NCBI GenBank assembly: GCA_018894105.1
Contig: CM032127.1
Location: 4,745,001 to 4,809,000 of the forward strand
Source: Jacaranda mimosifolia
Taxonomy: Eukaryota; Streptophyta; Magnoliopsida; Lamiales; Bignoniaceae
Length of the DNA stretch: 64,000 nucleotides
Direction of reading: 5' to 3'
The notes beneath the pieces were generated by a model. The model had not been told where the DNA came from, did no database searches, and saw only the letters and a program-made list of their open reading frames with translations. Shown piece by piece: positions 47,204 to 58,246 of the stretch (its first letter is position 1; each line of letters opens with the position of its first letter). A program made the translations under genes and the position numbers.

Positions 47204-48103
47204 GATGAAGGAGATGGGTCAAACCAAGCTTGAGGTCGAGTGCCCGCTGTTCGAGGATGCCTACTATACATGTATATCTCTTTTTTTGTTTTGTAATTTG
47301 GAAATGCTTTTTGTAATTAGAACTCTTCTATATTAATGGAATCTGTTATTTTTATTATTCATGTGTATTAGAATTTAGTTCCTGTTGTTTTTGTTTTCAC
47401 GCTTGTCCAACACTAGTCGCTAATGAGCAATATTTGCCCAGCTTTATTTTTGTGGTAGTGCACGAGTTTTTGATCGATTAACAATCATCTTGTAATCCTT
47501 TGCGTAACAATTCACGTAGTTTAGCCCTAACAATTCTGGGTAACGTAAATGTTGCGCTTGACTGTGGGGCCAAGTCTTTAATCGTTGCTTTGTCATAAGC
47601 ATGGCTTACTTACAACTTTGATATCGATTGCATTGAGCTAATCAACCCCATCAATGGGTTCATCCAATGAATCGTATAGTTTCAATCTGGGGGCCTGAAG
47701 CCATACTAATAATAAATGGTCTACGCATTAAGCAACTTAGGTTGAAAAGTTGTGGCTTGATGCTTGGAGCCATTAGGTGGTCGACTGCGGGGTTGACTTC
47801 AGAAGGTCGAGCAGTTTGATTGGGGCTAAAAAAACCCTTATTTGGCAACTAGAAGTTGCTGCGTGGTCGACTATAAGTGGTCCACTCGCTTAAGAACTTC
47901 GGCTGGAAAACTTTGGCCTGGTGGCTTGAAGCCACTAGATGGTTGACTGCGGGTCGACCACAAACGATCAGGCTATCCGCTGATTGGGGCTGAGAAACCT
48001 TTATCATGTTGCTTGATACCGCTATTTGGTCGGTTCTATCATACGAACGGGTTGTTAAATAAAATGCTTGGAAGCTTTATTAATACGAAATTGTACAACG
48101 AGT
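47204..48103. other. 3' non-coding part of Gypsy-2
   Basis: Between the antisense ORF and the pol stop. Holds three or four loosely repeated blocks of the form ggtcgactg.gg..gactt (47770-47975), about 95-100 bp apart. No coding sequence. Confidence 0.5.
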
Positions 48104-49540
48104 TTCATACATAGAATTTTCTTAAATTGATAGCATTCCAAGGTCGCAAGAGCTCATTAACATTCATATCGGGGAATCGGTAAGCGTTATGCTTTGCCAC
48201 TTTAGTCACTGAATATGATCCTTCCCATTTCGAGTTGAGCTTGCCAAAGTTTTTGGAGACCTCGACTTTTTTGAGGACAAGGTCGCCAACTTTAAAATTT
48301 CATGGTCGAATCCCCTTGTTATAGTACTCTGCCATCTTCGACTGGTATCTCTCATTATAGAGTAAGTTTGCTGTTGTACCTCATCAATAGTTTCAAGGTC
48401 AAGTTCCCTTTCCGACGAGTTCGTGATCAAGTTAAAGTGTATCACCCGAGCTGTGTGTTGTATCAGTTCGGTCGGGATTACTACTTCTAATCTGTAGACC
48501 AGACTTTAGGGGCTATAGCCTGTTGCTATTCGTGGGGTTATCCTGTACACCCATAGTACACCTGGGAGGTCGTCTACCCATGTCGCTCCAGTCCCCGTTA
48601 TCCTTGCCTTAAGGTGGTCGAGCACCATTTTGTTTGTTACTTCAGGTCTGGCCATTAGCTTCAGGGTTTCCCACCGAGGTGAAGTGCTAGTGAATTCCTA
48701 GGCTTTCGCATCAGTTCCTTGTACTTCTGTTTTGGAATTGCGTCCTATTATCCGATATGAGGACTTTAGCAAGGCCGAAGCGACATATGATATTATTCCA
48801 TATGAAGCTCTTGATGGCAGCGTCGATTATCTTAGAGACTGCTTCCGCTTCAACCTACTTGGTAAAATATTCGACTGCCACGATGATGAATTTTCTTTAA
48901 CCTGTCGTTTTTGGGAGAGAACCAACGATGTCAATTCCCCACTAGTCGAATAGCCAGATGACCTGCACATTTACCATTGCTGTCGCGGGTTAGTGAGATA
49001 TGTTCAAATCAACCTGGCAAGATGGGCACCATTTGGCGAAATCGACGGCATCCTTGAGCAATGTGGGCTAGAAATATCCATATCGGATGATTTTGTAGGC
49101 TAAGGTTCGGCCTCCGGAGTGGTTACCACAAATGCCTGTATGAACCTCGTGCAAGGATTTAAGCATCTCAATTATAGGCTTGAGATTGACCTCCTATATA
49201 GTTGTCCATCTTCATCAAGGACAAGCTTGGTTGTTTGGCCTTTGAGTTGACGTGCCACGGCCTTGTCCTCAGGGACTACCCTTTGTCTGAGGTAGAGTTT
49301 GATTGTGTCTTGCTAAGAGGGGTTTGCTTCTTCGATACTCCCCACCAAGTCCTGGTCGAAACAACTTATGGTCGGTTTGTGTACGACCACGAACGTAGTT
49401 CTATCTCTAATCCCTTTGGCTGAGCTGGCAAACTTAGATAGGGCGTTTGCTCTTTCGTTTTCTGATCGAGGTACTTGGTTCAAAGTGAACTTCCTAAATT
49501 GCTGACTCAAACTTTTCACCTCGGCCAGGTACTTGATCAT
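48104..49540 (-). pseudogene. Gypsy-2 integrase, broken
   Basis: The end of pol reads NFKVGDLVLKKVEVSKNFGK, then WEGSYSVTKV and LLRPWNAINLRKFYV before a TGA near 48104: the integrase C-terminus typical of Tat elements. Further in, the core segment WGIDIVGSLPKTTG is followed by two in-frame stops where Gln and Trp are usual (about 48820-48960). Inactive. Confidence 0.78.
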
Positions 49541-49612
49541 TGTAACTTCTTTGGCTTCAAAGTTTCCCTCGATGTGATCGGCGACTCGCTAAGAATCAAT
49601 GATTGCCGCAAG

Positions 49613-49858
49613 CTACTCGACTCCTTGGTCCACTGCCATCCTCATACCCGAGAGGAGGGCCTCATACTCCGCTTCGTTATTTGTTACTGAGTAATCGAGC
49701 CTAATAGAAAAATCATACTCCTCTGTGAACGGGGAGTCGAGTGAAACTCCTACTCCCCCTCTCGTGGAGGTTACGGAGCCATCGACGTGTAGTGTCCAAG
49801 TAAATGAGCTATGATCATAATGCTCTAGTAGGTCGAACATTTTGATGAAAAAATCCAC
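49613..49858 (-). pseudogene. Gypsy-2 additional RNase H-like domain
   Basis: WTLHVDGSVTSTRGGVGVSL and NNEAEYEALLSGMRMA are the aRNH signature (DGS.. and E) of Tat-lineage elements, located between RNase H and integrase. A stop follows GVE at 49613. Confidence 0.8.
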
Positions 49859-49888
49859 TAAAACCTGTGTCTTTATAGCTATTCGGGG

Positions 49889-51282
49889 CTAGAAATTGAT
49901 GTCAAACTTGCCTAGTTCAATCGCCCATTTGGTCAGTCGTCCAGATGTGTCTAATTTTGATAGCACCTGCTTTAATGGCTGGTTTGTCAATACTGTGATG
50001 GAATGTGATTGGAAATAAGACCTCAACTTTCTGGCCGTTGTGACCAGGGTAAGTGCGAACTTCTCAATCTCAAGGTAATTATGTTCTGGGCCCTGCAATA
50101 ATTTGCTACAGTAGTAGACAAATTGGTGTGTCCCCTCCTTCATCGAGACCAAAACTAAGCTGATTGAAGCTGACCAAACTGCCAAGTACAGGTACAGAAT
50201 TTCTTCCAGATCAGGTTTGGCTAGCATGGATGCCGAGGAGAGGTATTATTTTAGTTCGGTAAAGGCCTGGTCGCACTGCTACGACCATTGGAAACCTAAC
50301 TTTTTGGCATTTTTAAGAATTTTGAAGAATGGCAAGCTCTTATCAGCTAACTGGACGATGAGTTATCTGACCAGCTGCTGCACATCCCTGACTGTTTGAG
50401 GGGGTTCAATATCCAAGATTTCTTGAATTTTTTGAGGGTTCGCCTCGATGCCCTTTTAGCTGACCATGTACCCTAAGAATTTGCCTCCTCGAACTCCAAA
50501 AGTACATTTATTAGGGTTAAGCTTCATGTCTAATGTGCGAAGTATAGAGAATGTGTGGTCGAGGTCAACCAGATGTTTTTTCGCTTTTTGTATTTTGACA
50601 ATCATGTTGTCGACATACATTTCCATTGATTTTTTGATCTCGTTTTTGAACATAAAGTTTACTAGTCTTTGATAGGTTGCTCCTGCATTTTTAAACCCAA
50701 AAGGCATGACTAGGAAATAGTAGACCTTATTAGGTATGACGAAAGACATCTTGTCTCCATCCTCAAGAGCCATGAATATTAGGTAGTACTCTTAGAACGC
50801 ATCCATCATACTTAACAGTTCACAACCAGCAGTAGAATCGACTAACAAGTCTATGTGAGGTGGGAGTAATGATCTTTAGGGCAAGCTTTATTGAGATCAG
50901 TGAAATCGTTACACATGCGCCACTTTCCCTCATTCTTGGGGACCAAGACTACATTACAAAGTCAAGTAAGGTATTGAATCTCTACAATATATCCTGCTTC
51001 CAACAGCTTGTTGACTTTGTCTTCGATAATTTGGCTTCTTTTAGATTGAACGTCCTGGTCTTCTGCTTTACAGAGTTGTATGAGGGGTCCACATTGAGCC
51101 TGTGAACAATAATACTGGGGTCGATTCCTTGCAGGTCGGAGGCCTTCCATGCAAATAATCGATGTTTCTGTGAAGAAAGTCGACCATAAGGCATTCCACG
51201 TGGTTGCCCATGTCGCCTCCAATCTAAGTGGTCTTATTAGGGTTCCCAAGTTCGAGCTCAATGGTCTTGAACTCGCCCACAA
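49889..51282 (-). pseudogene. Gypsy-2 reverse transcriptase and RNase H, catalytic Asp lost
   Basis: Fragments in several frames. 50773-50456 holds FVIPNKVYYFLVMPFGFKNA and the active-site strand, read here as MYVDNMIVK: the second Asp of YVDD is Asn (codon AAC, about 50609-50611). 50227-49889 holds the RNase H part (YYCSKLLQGPEHNYLEIEK, LKQVLSKLDTSGRLTKWAIE). 51282-50962 has the pre-RT linker (LCKAEDQDVQSKRSQIIEDK). Frame breaks and stops separate them. Confidence 0.82.
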
Positions 51283-51499
51283 GTTTGAGCCTAGTGTCTT
51301 TGAGTTTGTGCTTTTTGACCTGCTGTTCCTTCCTGAGTTTCGCTACTAAGGCATCCTCAGAGGGGTTCACTTTGGGTCGAGTCTTCTACTTCAAAGCCTT
51401 GATCAAAATGGTGTAGCATCGCCATGCCATCTTGACATTGCACAGGAGCTCCCCCGTGCCTGTAGAAATCTGGAACTTCACCTTCATATGATAGGTTGA

Positions 51500-51740
51500 A
51501 ACTACCGCTCAAAAATCGTTCAAAGCTGGTTGCCCAACGATAGCATTGTATGCAAATGGTGCGTCGACGACCAGGTAGTTAACCACGAGGGTTCTCCTTA
51601 TTGGAGTTTCTCCGAATGAAGTGGAGAGGTTGATAGACCCTTCTAATATAATTTTCATTCCGCCAAACCCGACCAGCGGCATCCTGTCGAGCTTAAACTT
51701 GAGTTTTCCTAACTTCATCCTCTGCAAGGTCACAAAAAGA
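51500..51740 (-). pseudogene. Gypsy-2 protease region fragment
   Basis: LGKLKFKLDRMPLVGFGGMK and YNAIVGQPALNDF, the segment after the DSG active site in plant Gypsy proteases (YNAILGRPALN). The DSG itself is not legible. Open for 74 codons only. Confidence 0.65.
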
Positions 51741-52159
51741 TGATGTTTGCAGAGCTGCCATCGTCAGAGTCTTTCAGACTTTGAAGTTTGTTGTCTCAAT
51801 AGATACGACCATAGGGCAGTCTAGCTGGCTGTCCGTTCCTTGAACTTTGATATGTGAAAGGTTATCCCCTAAGAAAGAAATTGGTTCTAAGCTCGTGGAC
51901 AACTAGAACACTATTTTGACCATTGAAGATTTGGTCAACTCCAACCTTCTTTGGTTCTGCCTCCTGGCCGACTTGGAGTCCCCCCAGTAGGACCCCAGCT
52001 ATGGTGTCGATGACCCCTCTGATTGGTTGACGGGAATCATGGGGTGGTTTCTTTCCTCTATCTTCTTTTCTCGAGCTGATCGACCGTTCTCTTCAGGGAG
52101 TCTAGTCAGTCGCCCTTTGTTCATGCTTGGCACTTTCATCAAAAAATTTCTTGAGATGG

Positions 52160-53167
52160 CCCTACCTGATCAGCCTCTCGATCTTGTCATGGAGGTTGAA
52201 ACAGTCCTCCATGTTATGTCCTTTTTGCCAATGAAAATGGCAATATTTCTTAGACCTCTTCATCGCTTCGGTCTCAGTTAGCTTCATAGGTCTTTTCAAA
52301 AAGTTGTCATGCTCAATAGCGAACAACACTTCTTTCCTTGGGAAGTTGAGCTGTGTGTACTCATGGAAACGTTTGATAGGAGATTGACAACCATCCTTTT
52401 GCTGGCGGTCTTCTCTCTCCTTCGCCTTTCTCTTTTCGACCTCCGAGTTGCCATATTTCATGTCTTCTTGCGTCATTTATATCTCAGTGAGGTTGAGCAA
52501 TTCCTCCATCAACCTTGGTCTTTCCCTTACCAAAGCATTCGCACATTCCTTATGGCGAAGTCCCAAGAAGAGCACATCAATCAAAAACTCAATTCTCAGG
52601 CTGTCAATTTTTAAGACCTCCATGTTGAATCTGGTAAAAAAATCGCAAAGAGATTCCCTTCATTTTGTTTAACCGTGTGCATGTGAGGGTGGGTGGTTTT
52701 GCTTTTCTCCGACTAGCAAATTGGTGCAGAAATTTATCACATAGTTGATCATAGGAGTAAATCGACGCCAGTTCTAGCTTTACAAACCAATCCAACGCAA
52801 GGCCTTGGAAAGTAGTCACTAACATCTTGGCATAGATGTACTCGTTGTGGCCATATAGCTGTATCATATGCTCGAACTAGAGGAGATGCTTGTTTGGGTC
52901 CGACGAGCCGTCATATTGGGGTAAACCCGTTGGGACCTTGGCGTCGACAGTTATCCACTCGTCAACAATTTCTTGGACGAAGGGCGATTCCCTCTCCCAT
53001 CGAGACCGGGGAACGCCCTCCTAGTAGTGATTTCTGTCCGTGTTCCTTCTCGATATCTCCTCCAGTCGCCTATTCAGCTGTTGTACCTAGTGGGAAACTT
53101 CTTCTCATTCCTCCTTATCGGCCTGGCTAAGATTTCTGTTCGGTGGTGGCCTAGCGTGCTTGCTTGA
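52160..53167 (-). pseudogene. Gypsy-2 gag, broken
   Basis: 52867-52604: MIQLYGHNEYIYAKMLVTTF and WFVKLELASIYSYDQLCDKF; 52476-52162: SPIKRFHEYTQLNFPRKEVL and KKYCHFHWQKGHNMEDCFNL. These match Gypsy-1 gag closely in order and spacing, so both are the same family. The frame changes between the pieces. The 5' end is cut at about 53167. Confidence 0.8.
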
Positions 53168-53170
53168 AAA

Positions 53171-54029
53171 AATTAGTGAAAAGTTAGTCATATATTTATA
53201 TATATATATGCGTGTGTATAATTAAGTGTCAATAAAATTACCTTTTTACTGACTCAATGACAATATATATTTCATTTGTTAAATTATTAATAATTGTTCA
53301 TAATAATAATTTAAATATGATTTTTGTTACAAAAAAATTTATGAAATTATTGTTATGGTCAAATAAAGATTTTATATAATATTACTAATATTATTATTTA
53401 ATATTTATCAATAATTTAATATAGTGGGGTTTTCACTTTTAAACCCTATAACAAAATTCATTTCAGTCTCAGAAGGACACAACAATATTTTCAACTATGT
53501 AACATTTAATTAGTCTTGCTTTTTTATTTTTATCCATTACAAATGGGGAAATTTTTTTACTTTCAACAATTAATCTTCAAATTACTTTGATTAATTGGAA
53601 TCTTTTGTTCATTACTTTGAATGTTGACTCTTACTTTTCTTTGATTATTGAAAAAGATTACCTTCACGACTTGAATTCATCTTTAATCTTTAGTACTTCT
53701 TTAACCCTGTCGGGAATATATGTATATCTGAACATAATCTTCTCTTGTGTGCGGTTTAAAAAGTTTTCTCCCTTTTTGACAGTCTAGGTAATAAATAAAT
53801 ATTACTTTTAATTTTTTAAAGTGTTTATCTTGCAGAATTAAAAAAATAATTACTCATTCAATCCTTTTGGATATAATTCCGATTCATCCACTAGATTGAA
53901 TGACTTTCATGGATTAAAAATGTGGTAATTGGTTCAGTGATTTGTAGCCCAATATCATAAAGTCTCCTCTATTATATGAGAAATCTCATATTTGAATTCG
54001 AATGGATTTCTTTGCGCATCTTATGTGTG
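53171..54029. other. Unassigned AT-rich spacer
   Basis: No gene, RNA or repeat recognised. Confidence 0.45.
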
Positions 54030-54835
54030 TGATGAGGGTTCGGGTAGTTTGCTGAGTTAACTGGGTAGGAAACCAATCCACTCGACCTGAGTCTGATCGA
54101 TCTCGCTAGTGTTGAGGGTTTGGGAATGAGTCCTGCAATTACGAGTAAACGTCAGGCTCGCCAAGAGGGCCCTCGGTTAAGGCACTCGGACGCTCAAGTT
54201 AGTGTTTTGCTCGGATAGGAAACTCGAGCAGTAGAGTGAGGGCTCAAGAAAGAATAATGGCATACCTTTTTGAAAGCTAAAGATGTTGTATTTATAGCCT
54301 TTTCTTGGTGATTGATAAGACTGGGGTGCGCTTGTTGCTCTTGTATCTATCCAAGGGCTTTTAGGTCAATCAACCAGGATGTGCTCGTGCCAGGTGGCAT
54401 GTCCAGAGGTGGGGTAGTACACTGGTCGTGCACTTGGGCCTGGTGCCACTGTCAGAGCGGTGCACAACAGGGGCATGCACCATTAATGCGATGGCATGCC
54501 TCCCAGAGCCGTATTTAATGCAGCTATAGTAACTACTATATCCCCCGACCTCACTGGTCGGGCCAAGTGCTTCGAATGTCAATCTGACTCTGCCAGGCTA
54601 GAGGTGGATAGTGGTTAGATATTGAGGTTGGGCCTTTGGGCCATGGTCGACAGTGGTGTTTCAACCTCGAGCTGGGGGAGGAAGTTTGTTGTATAGGTTC
54701 AGTTCTGATAGAGAGGCGTTGGGCCGGGCCCACTGGGCCGTCCAGCACGCTCGGTTGACTTTGCAGCATTCGAAAGGTCCTGTTGGCTGGGCTTGGGTAT
54801 GTTCGAGAGGTGCTGGGCTGGGCCGTCCCACATCA
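54030..54835 (-). repeat. Solo Gypsy LTR (LTR C)
   Basis: 806 bp, TGATG..CATCA, flanked by GTGTG (54025-54029) and ATGTG (54836-54840), one mismatch. No internal domain adjoins it. Has a tatttata box (54289-54296). Related to LTR A and LTR B. Confidence 0.78.
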
Positions 54836-55269
54836 ATGTGCATCTAGTTGATGAGTTTGTACTTTTATTTTTCTTGATTTGATATAATTGAATTATATTG
54901 ATTTGTTGTAAGGATAATCTTCTTAATTTGATAATTAGATTCTATAAACTTATCGTAAAGATAATCTTAGTCATTTGTAATATTCTCCCAAAAAGAAAAT
55001 TGTGGTTATTTTGTTTAAGAATATTATTACTTTTCCTAAATTGTTACAAAATCTGAATTCCCAATTTGCTTTTCATCATTTCTACAATAAATTTCTTAAA
55101 TTCTGAATTCAAGTAATTATTATTTGTAACAATAATTATAAAATGCATGAGCTAGCAATATTAGCTTAAACAAAGAAGTTCAACATTAATTTTTAATAGT
55201 AATTCACATGAGAATTAATTATGTTATGAATATAATAATTAATTAGTCTCGGATTAAAAGTAGTACATG
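54836..55269. other. Unassigned AT-rich spacer
   Basis: No gene recognised; not matched in the other units. Confidence 0.4.
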
Positions 55270-56940
55270 AATCATGTGTACTGCATCACGATACTGCCTA
55301 AACAAGAAATGGAATAATTAAAGAACCAACTATATATAATCAATGAATAAACCCAAAACTAATATCTATATCTATATCTATCTATCTATCTATCTATACT
55401 CTATATCTATATCTATACTAGCTACCTATAAAAGTACGAATGGGTATAATGATTTATTCCCTTTTATGTGAGGACAAAAATTTCATTCTCTGATAAAATT
55501 ATCATATTTAATACATATGATTTAATGGTAATTACAACCAAATTAAGTTTATTTTTAATTAGGCTAATGGGAAATAAAAATTATAATTAATTAAATGAAG
55601 TTTTCATCCTAAATAATGTATATACATCAAAGGTATATACATGGTATTTAGGCTCATAAAAAATAATAACTATAATTGATAAAACCAAGTATTTCATCTT
55701 AAATAATGTATATATGTACATCAAATGTATATCTTTGTATTTATTACATTTGTTATAAATTAAAAATATATATTTTTAATTAGAATAATACAAAACAATA
55801 GTTATATTAAAATTCATTAAATAAATTTTCTATTTAGCAAATGTAATTACATATACTAAAGTCATCATGTTTAACACGCATAGTTTAATGGTAATTACAA
55901 TCAAATTAAATTGATTTTAATTAAACTCATAGAAAATAATAACTATTATTAATAAAATGAAGTCTTTCCACTTAAAATATGTATAAATATATCTCAAATG
56001 TAAATACATTGTATTTATTAAATTTATTCTGAATTATAAAGTGTATTTTTGTTAGACATATAGAAAATAATAATTATATTAAAATTAATTAAATCAAGAT
56101 TTCCTACTTGGCAAACATAATTACTACATTGAAAATTATGCTTCTACTATATATTCAATTGGACTTATAGAAAATAGAAATTAAATTAAAATTAAGCAAT
56201 TGAATTATATCTCCATCTATGCAACTATTACTATCACATTCAATACATATGGTTGTATGGTATACTATGATTAAATTAAATTTATTCTAATTAGACTCAT
56301 AGAAAACAATAATTGATTGAAATTAATTAAAAATAAATAAATTCATGAGGAAAAAATATACCCCATAAATACAGTTGTATATATATTCCAACTGCGCTCT
56401 CTCTCAAAAATAAGGAAAGAAATATCTTTTATATATCAAAATATATATTAAAGTCAAATGTAATAGTAAATTTAATATGACAATGAACAAGAACATATTA
56501 AGTCTTATAATCACATATTTAATTGATGATGAAAATGAATGATATTTCATAAATGCATTTGTATAAATATGGGTTCTTCCTTAAAAATGAAAAGAGAAAA
56601 AATATTTATTAAATATCAAAATAGGTGTCAAACTCATATGTAATATTATATTTAATATGATAATAGAAAAGAATAAACTAAGTTTACTTAATTAATTTTT
56701 TTATCTTCTCATTTATTTGTGTATTTATATATATTTTTGTTCATTTTTACATATAATGATGTACACATTTTATGTTCTTGAAAGCACAAGATGCTTTCAT
56801 GTTGTATCACAAATTCGAAAAAGTTTCTTAACCTTATTTATTTAAGTTAAAAAACAAAAAGTGGGTTGGATAAAAAAAGGAATATATAGTTGATAGCTAG
56901 CTCTATTAGAGCCATGAAAGGGAATCAACTACTAAAATTT

Positions 56941-57385
56941 GGGAATGTCTCGTTATGTTTTATAGATGATCATGTGTTTTGAGAAATGAATTCTGGAAGT
57001 AGGGTTGGAGAATTTGATGCATTTTTATTTATGTTTTGGGAAATAATTAAAAAATATTTTGGAGAGCGTTTGTTATGTTTGTTTATATTTTAGGATGAGG
57101 TATTTTTTACTGTAATAGTCAAATCAATTCTTTTTTATTGGGTACTTAGGGTGAAAATAAAATTTAGTAATATTTTTTATTTTATAAATAATCATAATAT
57201 ATATATATATATGTATGTATATGAAAAAGTGAGGAGGGGGGAGAGAATGATTTGGGGGTAATGAAAGAAAGACGAGGGCATTTTGAAAAAGACTTATTTT
57301 CGCATTTTGAAGCCAAAATAGGTGTATGTTTAGTTATGATCTTCCAAAATAATTTTATTTTGGGGGAACATAACCAAACAGTACC
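56941..57385 (-). mobile_element. Ancestral MITE, copy in unit 3
   Basis: Orthologous to 7263-7724 and 31202-31604: gggaatgtctcgttatg at the left and ggggaacataaccaaacagtacc at the right. Confidence 0.6.
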
Positions 57386-57790
57386 TTAATTTCTTTAGAT
57401 GGTCTTTTTAAATAAATTATTTTTCAATTAAAATAATAATGTGGTATTATTAACTTTCTGTAATTATTTTTAAAAGGCAATAGGATAGAAATATATATAT
57501 ATATATATAAATAATTTATTTTTATCAAATAACCTTTTGAAGGATTAACTAAATTTTTTTGGGGGGAGCAGGGGTGATGGAGGATAAGGAAGACCTTATC
57601 AAGACCCAATTTTGCATGACTTAACTAAGCATATGATTAATTGTTAAAGTATACATAAAAGACATAACGTACAAGTATAATTCACTTATTATATAAATGA
57701 CTTGAGCTTGATCATATTTAATTAAGATTTGAAATTTTTTCAAAAAATAATGTGTTGTTGGATTGATAGTTATTTAATTCAAATTTCTAA

Positions 57791-58246
57791 GGATCCATTT
57801 GTTTTCATTTTCAGAAGCCATTTTCATTTTCTCCTGAAAATGAAGACAGAAAACTATCACTGATCTATACTATTTTCTCAAACATTTTCATTTTCAAAAC
57901 ATTATTTATTATATTCTCTCCCCATTTTCATCCCCTTTTTCAACCCATATCATTAACTTAATCATTTTTTATCTTCTCAATATGTCTCATAACCATTTAC
58001 AACAAAAATATTATAAATTCAAATTATAATATTATTTTTTCAAACAATCACACATCACATCATCAATTCAAGTTCAAAAATTACACAACTTCTAATACAA
58101 AACACCCAACATCCAAATACATCTTTTTTTCTACAATACATCCAAATAAGACTTCATTTTCAAATTTAACTATTATAACTAACTCTTCACTATACATTTT
58201 CACTAGAAAATGAAAATTGCTCCAGAAAATGAAAACAAACGGGCTC
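57791..58246. mobile_element. Tourist-like MITE private to unit 3
   Basis: 456 bp with inverted ends GGATCCATTTGTTTTCATTTTC / GAAAATGAAAACAAACGGGCTC and TAA duplications (57788-57790, 58247-58249). Units 1 and 2 have the unfilled site (ctactaagtttaaaaag). A different family from the MITEs at 14284 and 43716. Confidence 0.88.

Larger units (their letters stand above)
45240..53170 (-). mobile_element. Decayed Tat-lineage Ty3/Gypsy body (Gypsy-2)
   Basis: Minus-strand order gag (53170 to about 52160), protease (about 51730-51500), reverse transcriptase/RNase H (about 51280-49890), a second RNase H-like domain (about 49860-49610), integrase (about 49540-48105), then 2.9 kb with an ORF on the opposite strand. 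A second RNase H and an antisense ORF behind pol are marks of the Tat lineage (Ogre/Retand/Grande). Many stops and frame breaks. Neither LTR is attached: the right end stops about 480 bp short of where Gypsy-1 would place its LTR. The left border is approximate. Confidence 0.82.
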
